Part shown: piece by piece, positions 29,401 through 36,277 of the stretch
How positions within the stretch are numbered: position 1 is the first letter of the stretch
How the letters are laid out: each line of letters begins with the position of its first letter
Source: Paenibacillus sp. OV219
GTDB taxonomy: Bacteria; Bacillota; Bacilli; Paenibacillales; Paenibacillaceae
Assembly (NCBI RefSeq): GCF_900110075.1
Contig: NZ_FOCJ01000007.1
Coordinates: forward strand, 327,178 to 391,177
DNA: 64,000 bases
Direction of reading: 5' to 3'
Program-made: the position numbers and the translations under genes
The notes under the pieces: model-generated
The model's database searches: none
What the model was told of the DNA's origin: nothing
What the model saw: only the letters and a program-made list of their open reading frames with translations

Positions 29401-31771
29401 AACGTCAACGACAGATACGCCGATAGCATCCAATTCGGCAGTCGCTACGGTTACAAACCTAATACCGAATAAAGCGTACAGCTTCAGGCTGAAAGTAGAC
29501 GGCGGTATGAATGAGGGTATCTCGAACGTGACGGCGGTTACTACCATTCCGCAGCCGATTGCGGGCCTGGCGAGAAAGACTGCAACAACCACGAGCATCT
29601 CGATGGAATGGACTCCGGCTATCGGTGCAACAGCGGTAGTCGTTCAGCAGTCCACGAATGGAACGTCATGGACGGCAGCAGCAACGGCAGCAGCAACAGG
29701 TCCACTTAATGCGAATGCATCGTCAGCCACAGTAACCGGCTTGCTGCAGGGCGCTCCGTATAAGTTCCGACTGCTCGTTACCGGTGGGCAAAACGCAGGT
29801 AATTCTGCTGTTCTGGACGCGACGACGGAATCCGTACCTGTAGCGAACTTTACGCTGAAAGGCGCGGCGGCGACAACAAGTGCGTCGTTCACATGGACGG
29901 CAGCTGTTCGTGCAACTAGCATCGTCATTGAACAGTCTGAAGACGGCGGATCAAGTTGGAAAACAGCGACGAGCGCCAAGATTTCAGCTACGGCAACAAC
30001 AGCTACGGTTACGGGCTTAAAGCCGAATACCGCATATAAGTTCCGGTTGAAAGTGGTAGGCGGCGCTAACGACGGTACGTCTGTTGCTGCTGTGGCGAAG
30101 ACTGTTCCGGTGCCGATTACAACCTTTGCGAATACGGCCAAAGCAGCGACCACTGCTTCGTTCAAATGGACGCCAAGCGCGGGTTCAATCGCCACAACGA
30201 TTACTGTAGAGCAGTCCACGGACCTCACTACGTGGGTGACCTCAACAACAGATACGCCGATTGCATCCAACGGCGCAGTCGCAACGGTTACAGGCTTGAC
30301 GCCGAACAAACTGTACAGCTTCCGGCTGAAAATAGACGGCGGTATGAACGAAGGCATCTCGAACGTGACGGCGGTTACAACCATTCCTCAGCCGATTGCG
30401 GACCTGGCGAGAAAGACTGCAACGCTCACGGAAATCTCGTTGGAATGGACTCCAGCTATCGGTGCATCAGCGGTAGTCGTTCAGCAGTCCACGGACGGTA
30501 CGAAATGGACGACAGCAGCAACAACAGTCACACTTAATGCGAATGCATCGTCAGCAACAGTAACTGGCTTGCTGCAAGGCGCTCCGTATAAGTTCCGCCT
30601 GCTCGTTACTGGCGGGCAGAACGTAGGCAATTCTGCTGTTCTGGAAGCGACGACGCAAACGATCCCAGTAGAGAACTTTGTGCTGAAAGGCGCGGCGGCG
30701 GCGACAAGTGCATCGTTCACGTGGAAAGCAGCTGTTCGTGCAACAAGCATCGTTATTGAGCAATCTGAAGACGGCGGCGAGAATTGGAAAACAGCGACGA
30801 GCTCCAAGATTTCAGCTACGGCAACAACAGCGACGGTTACGGGCTTAAAGCCGAATACCATCTATCAATTCCGGTTGAAAGTAGTAGGCGGCGCTAACGG
30901 AGGTACGACTACTGCTGTTGTTGAGGCGAAGACTGCTCCTCTGCCGATTACAACCTTTGCAAACACGGCCAAAACAGCGACTACCGTATCGTTCAATTGG
31001 ACGCCAAGTACGGGCTCAATTGCCACAACAATTACCGTAGAGCAGTCCACGGACCTCACTACGTGGGTACCGTCAACAACAGATACGCCGATTGCATCCA
31101 ACGGCGCAGTAGCAACGGTTACAGGTTTGACGCCGAACAAGCCGTACAGCTTCCGGCTGAGAATAGACGGTGGTATGAACGAAGGCATCTCGAACGTGAC
31201 GGCGGTCACGACCAATCCGCAGCCGATCACAGATCTGGCAATAGAGACCGCAGCGACCACGAGCATCTCGCTTCATTGGACTCCTGCTATCGGTGCTACC
31301 GCGGTGATCATTCAGCAGTCGACGAACGGTACGACATGGAAGTCAGCCACAACAGCAACGCTTAGTGTTGATGCATCGTCAGCAACAGTAACCGGCTTGC
31401 TGCAGGGCGCTCCGTATAAGTTCCGCCTGGTCGTTACTGGCGGACAGAACGCAGGCAACTCTGCCGTTCTGGACGCGACGACGGCATCCGTACCCGTAGC
31501 GAACTTTGCTCTGAAGAGTGCTGCGACGAAGACTAGCGTAATATTCACGTGGACAGCTGCCGTGCGTGCAACAAGCATCGTCATTGAGCAATCTACCGAC
31601 GGTGGAGTGAGTTGGAAAACAGCGAAGAGCTCCACGATTTCAACATCGGTAACAACAGCGACGGTTACAGGCTTAACGGCGAATACCGCTTATCAGTTCC
31701 GGTTGAAAGTAGTAGGCGGCGCTAATGCAGGCACGTCTACTAGTGTTGTTGAGACGAAGACAAGCACCTAA
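26471..31771 (+). CDS. Secreted thermolysin-like (M4) metalloprotease with 13 FN3-like domains
   Basis: 1766 aa. Signal peptide at 1-25 (VTPMLVLSLSFPAFTFAA), FTP/PepSY propeptide at about 30-230, M4 catalytic domain at about 235-560. Zinc ligands His400 and His404 with catalytic Glu401 in HEITHGVTQY, third ligand Glu424 in ALNESFSD, and GGVHTNSGIPNHAAYLM supplying the C-terminal His. From about residue 570 to the end come 13 fibronectin-III-like repeats of about 92 aa, each with QQSTDG-like and YKFRLxVxGG motifs. The usual M4 enzyme is 500-600 aa, so the tail is exceptional. Likely secreted; the repeats may bind polysaccharide or cell surface (inference). Confidence 0.93.
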   Translation: MKRFFARIVTPMLVLSLSFPAFTFAAADNTDSKPKESGDSFSISTPDSRLIQDSFSGTVPGDTDVLHFLTLNKEKLSLSSKAVSSKQSFIMSKKNKDEVGKTHYVYQQSLSGVPVYGSYAQVNVDSARKVYAVQNSVDTELDLSTVNTKPKLAGEAALQAFKKDLEIDYKQSIELETKLETKGGSIQYPKPTAKLIIYPYQDKIYLAYEVNMSFIHPAHANWVGYVDANTGAVIDKYNKLQETNSPMTGTGYGYNGASKSLNIIKYTYGSYTDYELVNLTHPGMIFTGSWYELDGNGVPATWSKTTTFRDNTLFPPHYYSAAVDAHYNTNLVYNYYKNTLGRDSIDGNGMDIFSLVNVPDNGYLMDNAFWDGSAMYYGDGSGVSNGGMNCTSCALDIVAHEITHGVTQYTSGLEYRNQSGALNESFSDIMGVVIDSNDWDMGEDSGMIGRSLQYPARYGQPGKMSDSTYWPESNEEDNGGVHTNSGIPNHAAYLMVSKIDGAGLSLNGRTTLGKLTYAAMQYLFPTADFMDARFAYLMAVDSLPGLTSQQVKKLKSIVIDAWAEVGISYSVYDFSGIFYDTTMSATFNWSIGSGATSVAVQQSTDGGYNWTSAATSTLTTAATTATVSHLLPGKHYLFRLVVVGGNSAGNSNLLSLDTPNAKLNSFTNTAKNATTASFAWTEASDASAVEIQKSTDGGTNWTKASTLDAIVPNATGATVTNLTPNTAYKFRLLVTGGGYGGDSNVVDVKTDVIPITDLKVSSKTGSSLTFSWTAATGATSVILQQSTNGTTWTTATTSALNATSTSATVTGLLAGTALKFRLSVTNGYSAGYSNVLDETTLTVPVASFALKAAATTTSASFTWAAAVRATSIVIEQSADDGENWKTATASKIATSATTATVTGLTPNTSYQFRLKVVGGGNAGTSTAVGAKTVPVTITTFANTAKAATTASFKWTPSAGSIATTINVEQSTDLSTWVTSTTDTPIASNSAVATVTNLIPNKAYSFRLKVDGGMNEGISNVTAVTTIPQPIAGLARKTATTTSISMEWTPAIGATAVVVQQSTNGTSWTAAATAAATGPLNANASSATVTGLLQGAPYKFRLLVTGGQNAGNSAVLDATTESVPVANFTLKGAAATTSASFTWTAAVRATSIVIEQSEDGGSSWKTATSAKISATATTATVTGLKPNTAYKFRLKVVGGANDGTSVAAVAKTVPVPITTFANTAKAATTASFKWTPSAGSIATTITVEQSTDLTTWVTSTTDTPIASNGAVATVTGLTPNKLYSFRLKIDGGMNEGISNVTAVTTIPQPIADLARKTATLTEISLEWTPAIGASAVVVQQSTDGTKWTTAATTVTLNANASSATVTGLLQGAPYKFRLLVTGGQNVGNSAVLEATTQTIPVENFVLKGAAAATSASFTWKAAVRATSIVIEQSEDGGENWKTATSSKISATATTATVTGLKPNTIYQFRLKVVGGANGGTTTAVVEAKTAPLPITTFANTAKTATTVSFNWTPSTGSIATTITVEQSTDLTTWVPSTTDTPIASNGAVATVTGLTPNKPYSFRLRIDGGMNEGISNVTAVTTNPQPITDLAIETAATTSISLHWTPAIGATAVIIQQSTNGTTWKSATTATLSVDASSATVTGLLQGAPYKFRLVVTGGQNAGNSAVLDATTASVPVANFALKSAATKTSVIFTWTAAVRATSIVIEQSTDGGVSWKTAKSSTISTSVTTATVTGLTANTAYQFRLKVVGGANAGTSTSVVETKTST
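28999..31771 (+). repeat. Three-domain super-repeat within the protease tail
   Basis: The last ten FN3-like domains run C-A-B-C-A-B-C-A-B-C, where A starts ITTFANTAK, B starts IAxLARKTA and C starts VANFxLKGA. A-domains start at 29279, 30116 and 30947, giving periods of 837 and 831 bp. DNA identity between periods is high, indicating recent amplification of a three-domain block. Confidence 0.9.
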
Positions 31772-31800
31772 TCGTTTCAAGCGTTCTATGATTCGTCAAG

Positions 31801-31835
31801 GCGCGGTTCCCGAGTAGTCGGGGATCGCGCTTCTT
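31801..31835 (+). terminator. Terminator of the protease gene
   Basis: GCGCGGTTCCC pairs with GGGGATCGCGC, followed by TTCTTTG. Confidence 0.8.
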
Positions 31836-31960
31836 TGTGTGTTTCATGGAATCGGATGCAGACAGCTTCGCAATAGTTTCTTGGCTGTTACTGGGCGCAT
31901 GCTCGTCCTAAATTCGACGAAGCGCTGAAGCGCTCCGCCGGAAACGGAAGCACCCGTCAG

Positions 31961-32353
31961 CTAGATAATTTTGCTATACCAATCTAATAGAGCATTTTTA
32001 ACTGCGGTCTTAATCTCTTTCTCGATGAAACTTCCTGAGTATATTCGGGTCGAAATCGAATCAAACACAGCATCGATGTTGATGCTATCTAAGTGGGTTG
32101 CCGACACCCATAGCCCATATATCCTTGCGTTTGCATACGAGAGATAAATAGCTCGAAATGTATTGGATTGTATTTCTAAAGTACGATCAGTTTCAACAAA
32201 TGCTCTAATAACTGGCATCATTTCAGACTTTACACGCTCTATCACATCGGTAACATCATCTTGATCCCAGTGGTTTTTGTTCATTTTCTCTTGCTTCAAC
32301 TTTTTAATTCGGTCTCGGAAGTCTACGAAATCGAAATCATCTTCTTTATTCAT
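31961..32353 (-). CDS. Hypothetical helical protein
   Basis: 130 aa, preceded by AAAGGAGAAT at good spacing. Highly charged, probably all-alpha (DFRDRIKKLKQEKMNKN, IERVKSEMMPVIRAFVE, IEKEIKTAVKNALLDW). No membrane segment or known motif. AT-rich relative to the chromosomal genes further right. Function not recognised. Confidence 0.6.
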   Translation of the reverse strand: MNKEDDFDFVDFRDRIKKLKQEKMNKNHWDQDDVTDVIERVKSEMMPVIRAFVETDRTLEIQSNTFRAIYLSYANARIYGLWVSATHLDSINIDAVFDSISTRIYSGSFIEKEIKTAVKNALLDWYSKII

Positions 32354-32450
32354 TCCTAGCTATTCTCCTTTCAAAAATGTATTGCCCTTGGCAGGGCTGC
32401 GCATCACATAGTGGTCTGTATCGACGACTTGATGCCCATAGATTTTCAAT

Positions 32451-32480
32451 AAAAAGGGGTACGGATCAAATTCCGTACCC
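32451..32480 (-). terminator. Terminator downstream of the first paralog
   Basis: GGGTACGGA pairs with TCCGTACCC, with AAAAA at the left that becomes a T-run on the minus strand. Confidence 0.8.
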
Positions 32481-32526
32481 TCGCCGGCTATAGATTGGAT
32501 TTGACCTAGCGATCTACACATTCATT

Positions 32527-32751
32527 TCAATTATGAATCGAGATTGCTTGAATACTACGAGGATTAATAAACAAGACTTCATTATTGACCAAGAACAGTG
32601 CGGAATTCCCTTCAAATCCAAGGAAAGTAGCTCGAATCCCTTGTGGACCAGTGTGATCGAACACAACGTCTACACGTACCCCTGGAGAGAGACGGAACAA
32701 AATGCTTGGAGCTCCTCCAAACCCTCTATCGAAACCAAAACCACAACTCAT
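32527..32751 (-). CDS. Small paralogous protein A, possible spore protein
   Basis: 74 aa. Gly/Phe-rich start (MSCGFGFDRGFGG), then SILFRLSPGVRVDVVFDHTGPQG, here in two parts SILFRLSPG and VDVVFDHTGPQG, and a conserved end FINPRSIQAIS. About 75% identical by eye to the gene at 32886. Strong GGGAGG site. A CATATTGTA box 31 nt upstream of the start looks like a mother-cell sporulation (sigma-E/K) -10, suggesting expression in sporulation. Family not recognised. Confidence 0.7.
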   Translation of the reverse strand: MSCGFGFDRGFGGAPSILFRLSPGVRVDVVFDHTGPQGIRATFLGFEGNSALFLVNNEVLFINPRSIQAISIHN

Positions 32752-32781
32752 ATCTTTTTCCTCCCTTCAATGAATCTCATA

Positions 32782-32790
32782 TACAATATG
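32782..32790 (-). promoter_or_regulatory. CATATTGTA, sporulation-type -10 box
   Basis: On the minus strand CATATTGTA fits the CATAnnnTA consensus of sigma-K (and resembles sigma-E). It lies 31 nt before the ATG, the same distance as in the second paralog. No clear -35 is seen. Confidence 0.45.
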
Positions 32791-32885
32791 AGAGTCTGTT
32801 TGCAAATGACAAGGCTAATCTACTAATGAATTAATGAATTTTGTGAGATTGAGAGATTTGCAACGTTACATAATGGAGATCTGAC

Positions 32886-33131
32886 TTAACATGATTTACG
32901 AGATGAATGCAACGAGATGGCTTGAATGCTGCGAGGATTAATGTACAAGACTCTGCAATTAGCCAAGAACAGTGCGGAATTCCCTACAAATCCGAGGAAT
33001 GTAGCCTGAAGCCCTTGTGGGCCAGTGTGGTCAAATACAACGTCTACACGTACCCCAGGCGAGAGACGGAATAGAATGCTTGGAACTCCATTAAAGCCTC
33101 TACCAAAACCTCCACAAAAACCACAACTCAT
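32886..33131 (-). CDS. Small paralogous protein B, possible spore protein
   Basis: 81 aa, tandem paralog of the gene at 32527. Start MSCGFCGGFGRGF has an extra Cys; the core SILFRLSPG...VDVVFDHTGPQG and YINPRSIQAIS are conserved, and the tail is extended by SRKSC. AAAGGAGG ribosome site. The upstream region, including CATATTGTA and AGGCTAA-containing flanks, is duplicated with the gene. Three Cys residues are notable in an otherwise Cys-poor family pair and might support cross-linking in the coat (inference). Confidence 0.7.
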   Translation of the reverse strand: MSCGFCGGFGRGFNGVPSILFRLSPGVRVDVVFDHTGPQGLQATFLGFVGNSALFLANCRVLYINPRSIQAISLHSSRKSC

Positions 33132-33161
33132 ATATTTAGCCTCCTTTCAATGATTCTCAAT

Positions 33162-33170
33162 TACAATATG
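33162..33170 (-). promoter_or_regulatory. CATATTGTA, sporulation-type -10 box
   Basis: Same motif and same 31-nt distance to the start codon as for paralog A. The 33171-33373 interval shows no other feature except a duplicated flank and a GGGTACCCCC stretch. Confidence 0.45.
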
Positions 33171-33373
33171 AAAGTTTATTAGCAAACGGCAAGGCTAACT
33201 TACTAATACAATAATGGAGTTTAAGAGGGTACCCCCTTTATTTCTAGACACCGAGGAGGGTATCTAAGAGAGGTCGCTTGTTAAAGTGGAGGCAATCTGT
33301 ATTGTTGTGAACCGATGTTGGCGAGGCGGCATAAAATGGGAGTAAATGGACGTATGTCTACGGAGGTGAGGGT

Positions 33374-34219
33374 ATGCCGTTTATACCGAATTTCCCGCGA
33401 GCCTTATTAGATGAGCATATGCGCTGGCACCATACTCATCATCATGATAACCCAGCTCTGCTGCCGCCTGGCTACGGGCAGGAGTTTATGCAATTCCACC
33501 GGTATTTTATTCGAAAAGCACTGCAGTGGTATAACGCTCAGGGCTACGATCCGCAGCTTGTGGCGGCTTGGCCGCGTGTACCTGAAGTCATTCGTAACGC
33601 CCCATGCTACAACCGTGCGGCTGAAGCCCGCGTAGTGAATAACCCGCAATCCTTCGCGACGCTGGATCAGCTGGGTTTGTTTATTGAAGGCTCGAACTTG
33701 CACGGCTGCATTCATCAAGAGGCGGCGAGGTGGTTTAACGAGGATGCACTGAACGACTTCGACATTGCGCCTTCCACGACGATGTTTTACAAAATCCACT
33801 GGCTGATCGATCAGTGGTATACGAACTGGGAACGTGCAACGGGTCAACCGAACGCAGGCCGAGGCGGCATCGAGGCTGGCATCGCCGCCGTCCCACAGCC
33901 GCAGCCTCAGTCCCAGGCGAAGTCGAAGAATCGTGGAAAAGGTACCCATAAAAAAAGCGCCCTACTGCTCAAAGCGAGAGCAGTAAAGCGCGGAATACAT
34001 CGGAATAATAGCTTGCGGGCCTTGGCACGAAATCCGAAGCCTTTACTTGAACGGAAGCCGCTAATGGCTGCTGATCAGAGCCAAGTCGGAACCCGGCCGC
34101 CGCTGCGTGATCCTGCCGCCCCTCAAACAGCGCAATCATCGCTTCGAGATCGGCTTCGTAAATCCCGGCCACTTCTTCCGGCTGCAGCGTTAGTGAAGCG
34201 AGCGGTTCGTCGTAAATAA
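33374..34219 (+). CDS. Tyrosinase/hemocyanin-like protein, C-terminus probably read through
   Basis: 281 aa as read. Residues 1-160 show histidine spacing of a type-3 copper protein: MRWHHTHHHDN, FMQFHRYF, NLHGCIHQEAARWF and FYKIHWLIDQWYTNWE, the last like the CuB helix of tyrosinases. CGGAGGTGAG ribosome site. After about residue 190 the sequence turns Lys/Arg-rich, translates through a terminator hairpin and overlaps the opposite Nudix gene by 250 bp. A TAA in another frame at 33949 fits a natural end, so a frameshift is possible. Copper binding is inferred from histidine pattern only. Confidence 0.6.
   Translation: MPFIPNFPRALLDEHMRWHHTHHHDNPALLPPGYGQEFMQFHRYFIRKALQWYNAQGYDPQLVAAWPRVPEVIRNAPCYNRAAEARVVNNPQSFATLDQLGLFIEGSNLHGCIHQEAARWFNEDALNDFDIAPSTTMFYKIHWLIDQWYTNWERATGQPNAGRGGIEAGIAAVPQPQPQSQAKSKNRGKGTHKKSALLLKARAVKRGIHRNNSLRALARNPKPLLERKPLMAADQSQVGTRPPLRDPAAPQTAQSSLRDRLRKSRPLLPAAALVKRAVRRK
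33951..33991 (-). terminator. Terminator of the mscL-Nudix operon
   Basis: GCGC..TACTGCTC pairs with GAGCAGTA..GCGC around 33957-33991. The A-run at 33950-33956 is a T-run on the minus strand. It overlaps the Nudix stop codon and lies inside the plus-strand tyrosinase-like frame. Confidence 0.8.
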
Positions 34220-34658
34220 AGCCGAATACTTCGCTCGCCTCGCGGTCGATGAAGTCCACGCCTTTGGCGAAGCCCGCCGTTTCCTTGCGGGCTTCACCAA
34301 GCGGGATGAGCGCATCGAACGGCACATAGGCGCCGAGCTCTTCTTCGATTTCCCGAGCGGCATCGCGCATCGTTTCGCCGGCACTTAGATGGCCGGCTGC
34401 TGTAATGTCGAAGTGGCTCGGGAACGTGTCTTTATCTTCACAGCGCTGCTGAAACAGGACAAGCTTGCGCTCGCCATCCCGCCGCGTCAGCCAACAATGA
34501 ATAGAGCGATGCCACAGCCCGCGCGCATGTACGTCGCTGCGGCTTGCCGTACCTAGCCAGTTACCGGCTTCGTCGTAGTAGTCGAACTGCTCTTCCTCAG
34601 CGGAGGAAACGGGACCAGCTGCGTCACCTCCATTGTCGTTCGATTCGTGCGCTGCCAA
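33969..34658 (-). CDS. Nudix hydrolase, isopentenyl-diphosphate isomerase-like branch
   Basis: 229 aa. FDYYDEAGNWLGTASRSDVH...GLWHRSIHCW is the typical lead-in, given here in parts. The Nudix box is GHLSAGETMRDAAREIEEELG; between its Glu and the REIEEELG I count six residues where the classical pattern has seven. Likely hydrolyses a nucleoside-diphosphate-linked compound; substrate unknown. It starts 3 nt after mscL ends, so the two form an operon. No isomerase-specific Cys/Glu pattern is evident. Confidence 0.85.
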   Translation of the reverse strand: MAAHESNDNGGDAAGPVSSAEEEQFDYYDEAGNWLGTASRSDVHARGLWHRSIHCWLTRRDGERKLVLFQQRCEDKDTFPSHFDITAAGHLSAGETMRDAAREIEEELGAYVPFDALIPLGEARKETAGFAKGVDFIDREASEVFGFIYDEPLASLTLQPEEVAGIYEADLEAMIALFEGRQDHAAAAGFRLGSDQQPLAASVQVKASDFVPRPASYYSDVFRALLLSL

Positions 34659-34661
34659 CGG

Positions 34662-35159
34662 TTAGGCCAAGCCTTCCTGTACGCCATCTGGCGTATCCGT
34701 CAGATGCGAAGTACAGTGACCGCAGCGCGTTGCTTTAATCGGAACCTTGGTCAAGCAGTACGGGCAGTCCTTATCGGTCGGTTCCGGGTTTACAACGACC
34801 TCAGGTTCCTTGGTGCCGATACGGCGAAGCGTATTAGCCCCTTTCACGATCATGAAGATACAGAAAGCGACAATGGTGAAATCGAGTACAACGTTAATAA
34901 AATTGCCGTATGCAATGACGGAGACAGATGCTTTCTGTGCATCTAATAACGTCTTGGGACGTTCGTCCACATGGGACAGCAAGAAAAACTGATCAACGAG
35001 ATTAACGTTGCCCATAAGCTTGCTGATCGGCGGCATAATGATATCGTTCACGAGTGAGGTGACGATTTTGCCAAACGCACCGCCTATGATTACCCCGACA
35101 GCAAGATCGAGCACATTGCCTCGGACGGCGAACTCTCTAAATTCTTTTATTATTTTCAT
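34662..35159 (-). CDS. mscL: Large-conductance mechanosensitive channel with zinc-ribbon tail
   Basis: 165 aa. N-terminal EFREFAVRGNVLDLAVGVIIGGAFGKIV (here seen as EFREFAVRGNV and LAVGVIIGGAFGKIV) is the MscL signature; TM1 about 16-45, TM2 about 82-106. Homopentameric channel that releases solutes at hypo-osmotic shock. Longer than the usual 130-140 aa: the C-terminal 35 residues carry Cys132, Cys135, Cys146 and Cys149 in a CxxC-x10-CxxC ribbon. First gene of an operon with the Nudix hydrolase. Confidence 0.95.
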   Translation of the reverse strand: MKIIKEFREFAVRGNVLDLAVGVIIGGAFGKIVTSLVNDIIMPPISKLMGNVNLVDQFFLLSHVDERPKTLLDAQKASVSVIAYGNFINVVLDFTIVAFCIFMIVKGANTLRRIGTKEPEVVVNPEPTDKDCPYCLTKVPIKATRCGHCTSHLTDTPDGVQEGLA

Positions 35160-35213
35160 GATGTGATCACTCCTTCTGCCCTATTATATCGAAATCGAGA
35201 GAACGTTCAACGT

Positions 35214-36167
35214 TTATCTCACCAAAAGAAGCCGATTTGAAACAGCTTCCACCTCAAGCGGCACCTCGGAGGTCGGTTCGCCATCACCAAACGCGGAGAT
35301 AGGCGCAGCTCCCTCTACGGACTCGGCGGTAACCGATACGCGCTGTCCGCGCAGCATCGTCACGAACGGTAGTCGGACATGCTTACCCGTAAGCAGTGTC
35401 GGGAAAAGGCGAAGCAGCTGCAACGGCGTGCACGTATGCACGATGCAAATATCAAGTAAACCGTCGGAAGGCGATGCCTCCGGGCAGATGCGCAGGCCGC
35501 CTCCGTAAGCGGGCACGTTGCAGATCGCAGCCATCCAACCACGCTTGTACACATGTGGCGTACCATCTATCGTCACCGTCATCTGGCGAGGGCGATAAGT
35601 CAGCAGCATGTGAAAGAGGGCGATGACATAGGCAAGCGAGCCGACGCCAAGCTTATTACATAGCTTTTTATAGGAAGAGCGATTCACCGCGGACGCGATT
35701 GCTGCGTCGAAGCCGACGGCGAGCGCTGTCAGAATGGGTCTCGGTAGATTGCTGCCATCGCCAAGCATAATGATGTCGATCGGCATAGCCTCACCTTGAA
35801 GCACGCGTTCCAGCGCTGCAAGCGGCTGCTTCGGAATATCGAAGGCGCACGCTGTATCGTTGCCGGAGCCGGACGGGATGAGACCGAGCGGAACGCCGCT
35901 GCCTTGCAGCGCAGGGAGGATACTATGGACCGTGCCGTCGCCGCCGATCACTGTAACCGCTCGCACTTCCGAGAGTGAGTCATTGCTGTTCGCGCGATTT
36001 TGGCTCCGAGCAAGCAAGTTTCGCACTTCCTCGCACGCAGTCTCAGCTGAAGCCGCTATGACCGCTTGATACGGAAGGCTTCTGCGCTGTAGCTCAGCTT
36101 CAACAAGCTTCCATATTGTGTTCCCACGGCCGCTTCCGGCTCGTTCATTAACGACGAATATCCACAT
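35214..36167 (-). CDS. YegS/DagK-type lipid kinase
   Basis: 317 aa from the ATG preceded by AGAGGAGG; the frame is open 63 codons further, overlapping the AlkC-like gene, and I reject that extension. Catalytic motifs: FVVNERAGSGRG at the start, VIGGDGTVHSIL for nucleotide binding, and LIPSGSGNDTA. Phosphorylates diacylglycerol or a related lipid with ATP at the inner membrane face. Divergent from the AlkC-like gene with 110 bp between starts. Confidence 0.9.
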   Translation of the reverse strand: MWIFVVNERAGSGRGNTIWKLVEAELQRRSLPYQAVIAASAETACEEVRNLLARSQNRANSNDSLSEVRAVTVIGGDGTVHSILPALQGSGVPLGLIPSGSGNDTACAFDIPKQPLAALERVLQGEAMPIDIIMLGDGSNLPRPILTALAVGFDAAIASAVNRSSYKKLCNKLGVGSLAYVIALFHMLLTYRPRQMTVTIDGTPHVYKRGWMAAICNVPAYGGGLRICPEASPSDGLLDICIVHTCTPLQLLRLFPTLLTGKHVRLPFVTMLRGQRVSVTAESVEGAAPISAFGDGEPTSEVPLEVEAVSNRLLLVR

Positions 36168-36277
36168 GACGCGACTCCTCCTCTGACTTGCACTCATTAT
36201 AAGGGGCGGCAGAGGGGCTCGCCAACTTCTTTTTGCAGCAGAATCGGCTATAATAACGGAAGGAGGTAAGACAAGAT

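Noticed and set aside
29197..31635. Several 100-250-codon frames antisense to the protease repeats
   Set aside because: They recur with the FN3 repeat period and reflect its Ala/Thr codon bias.
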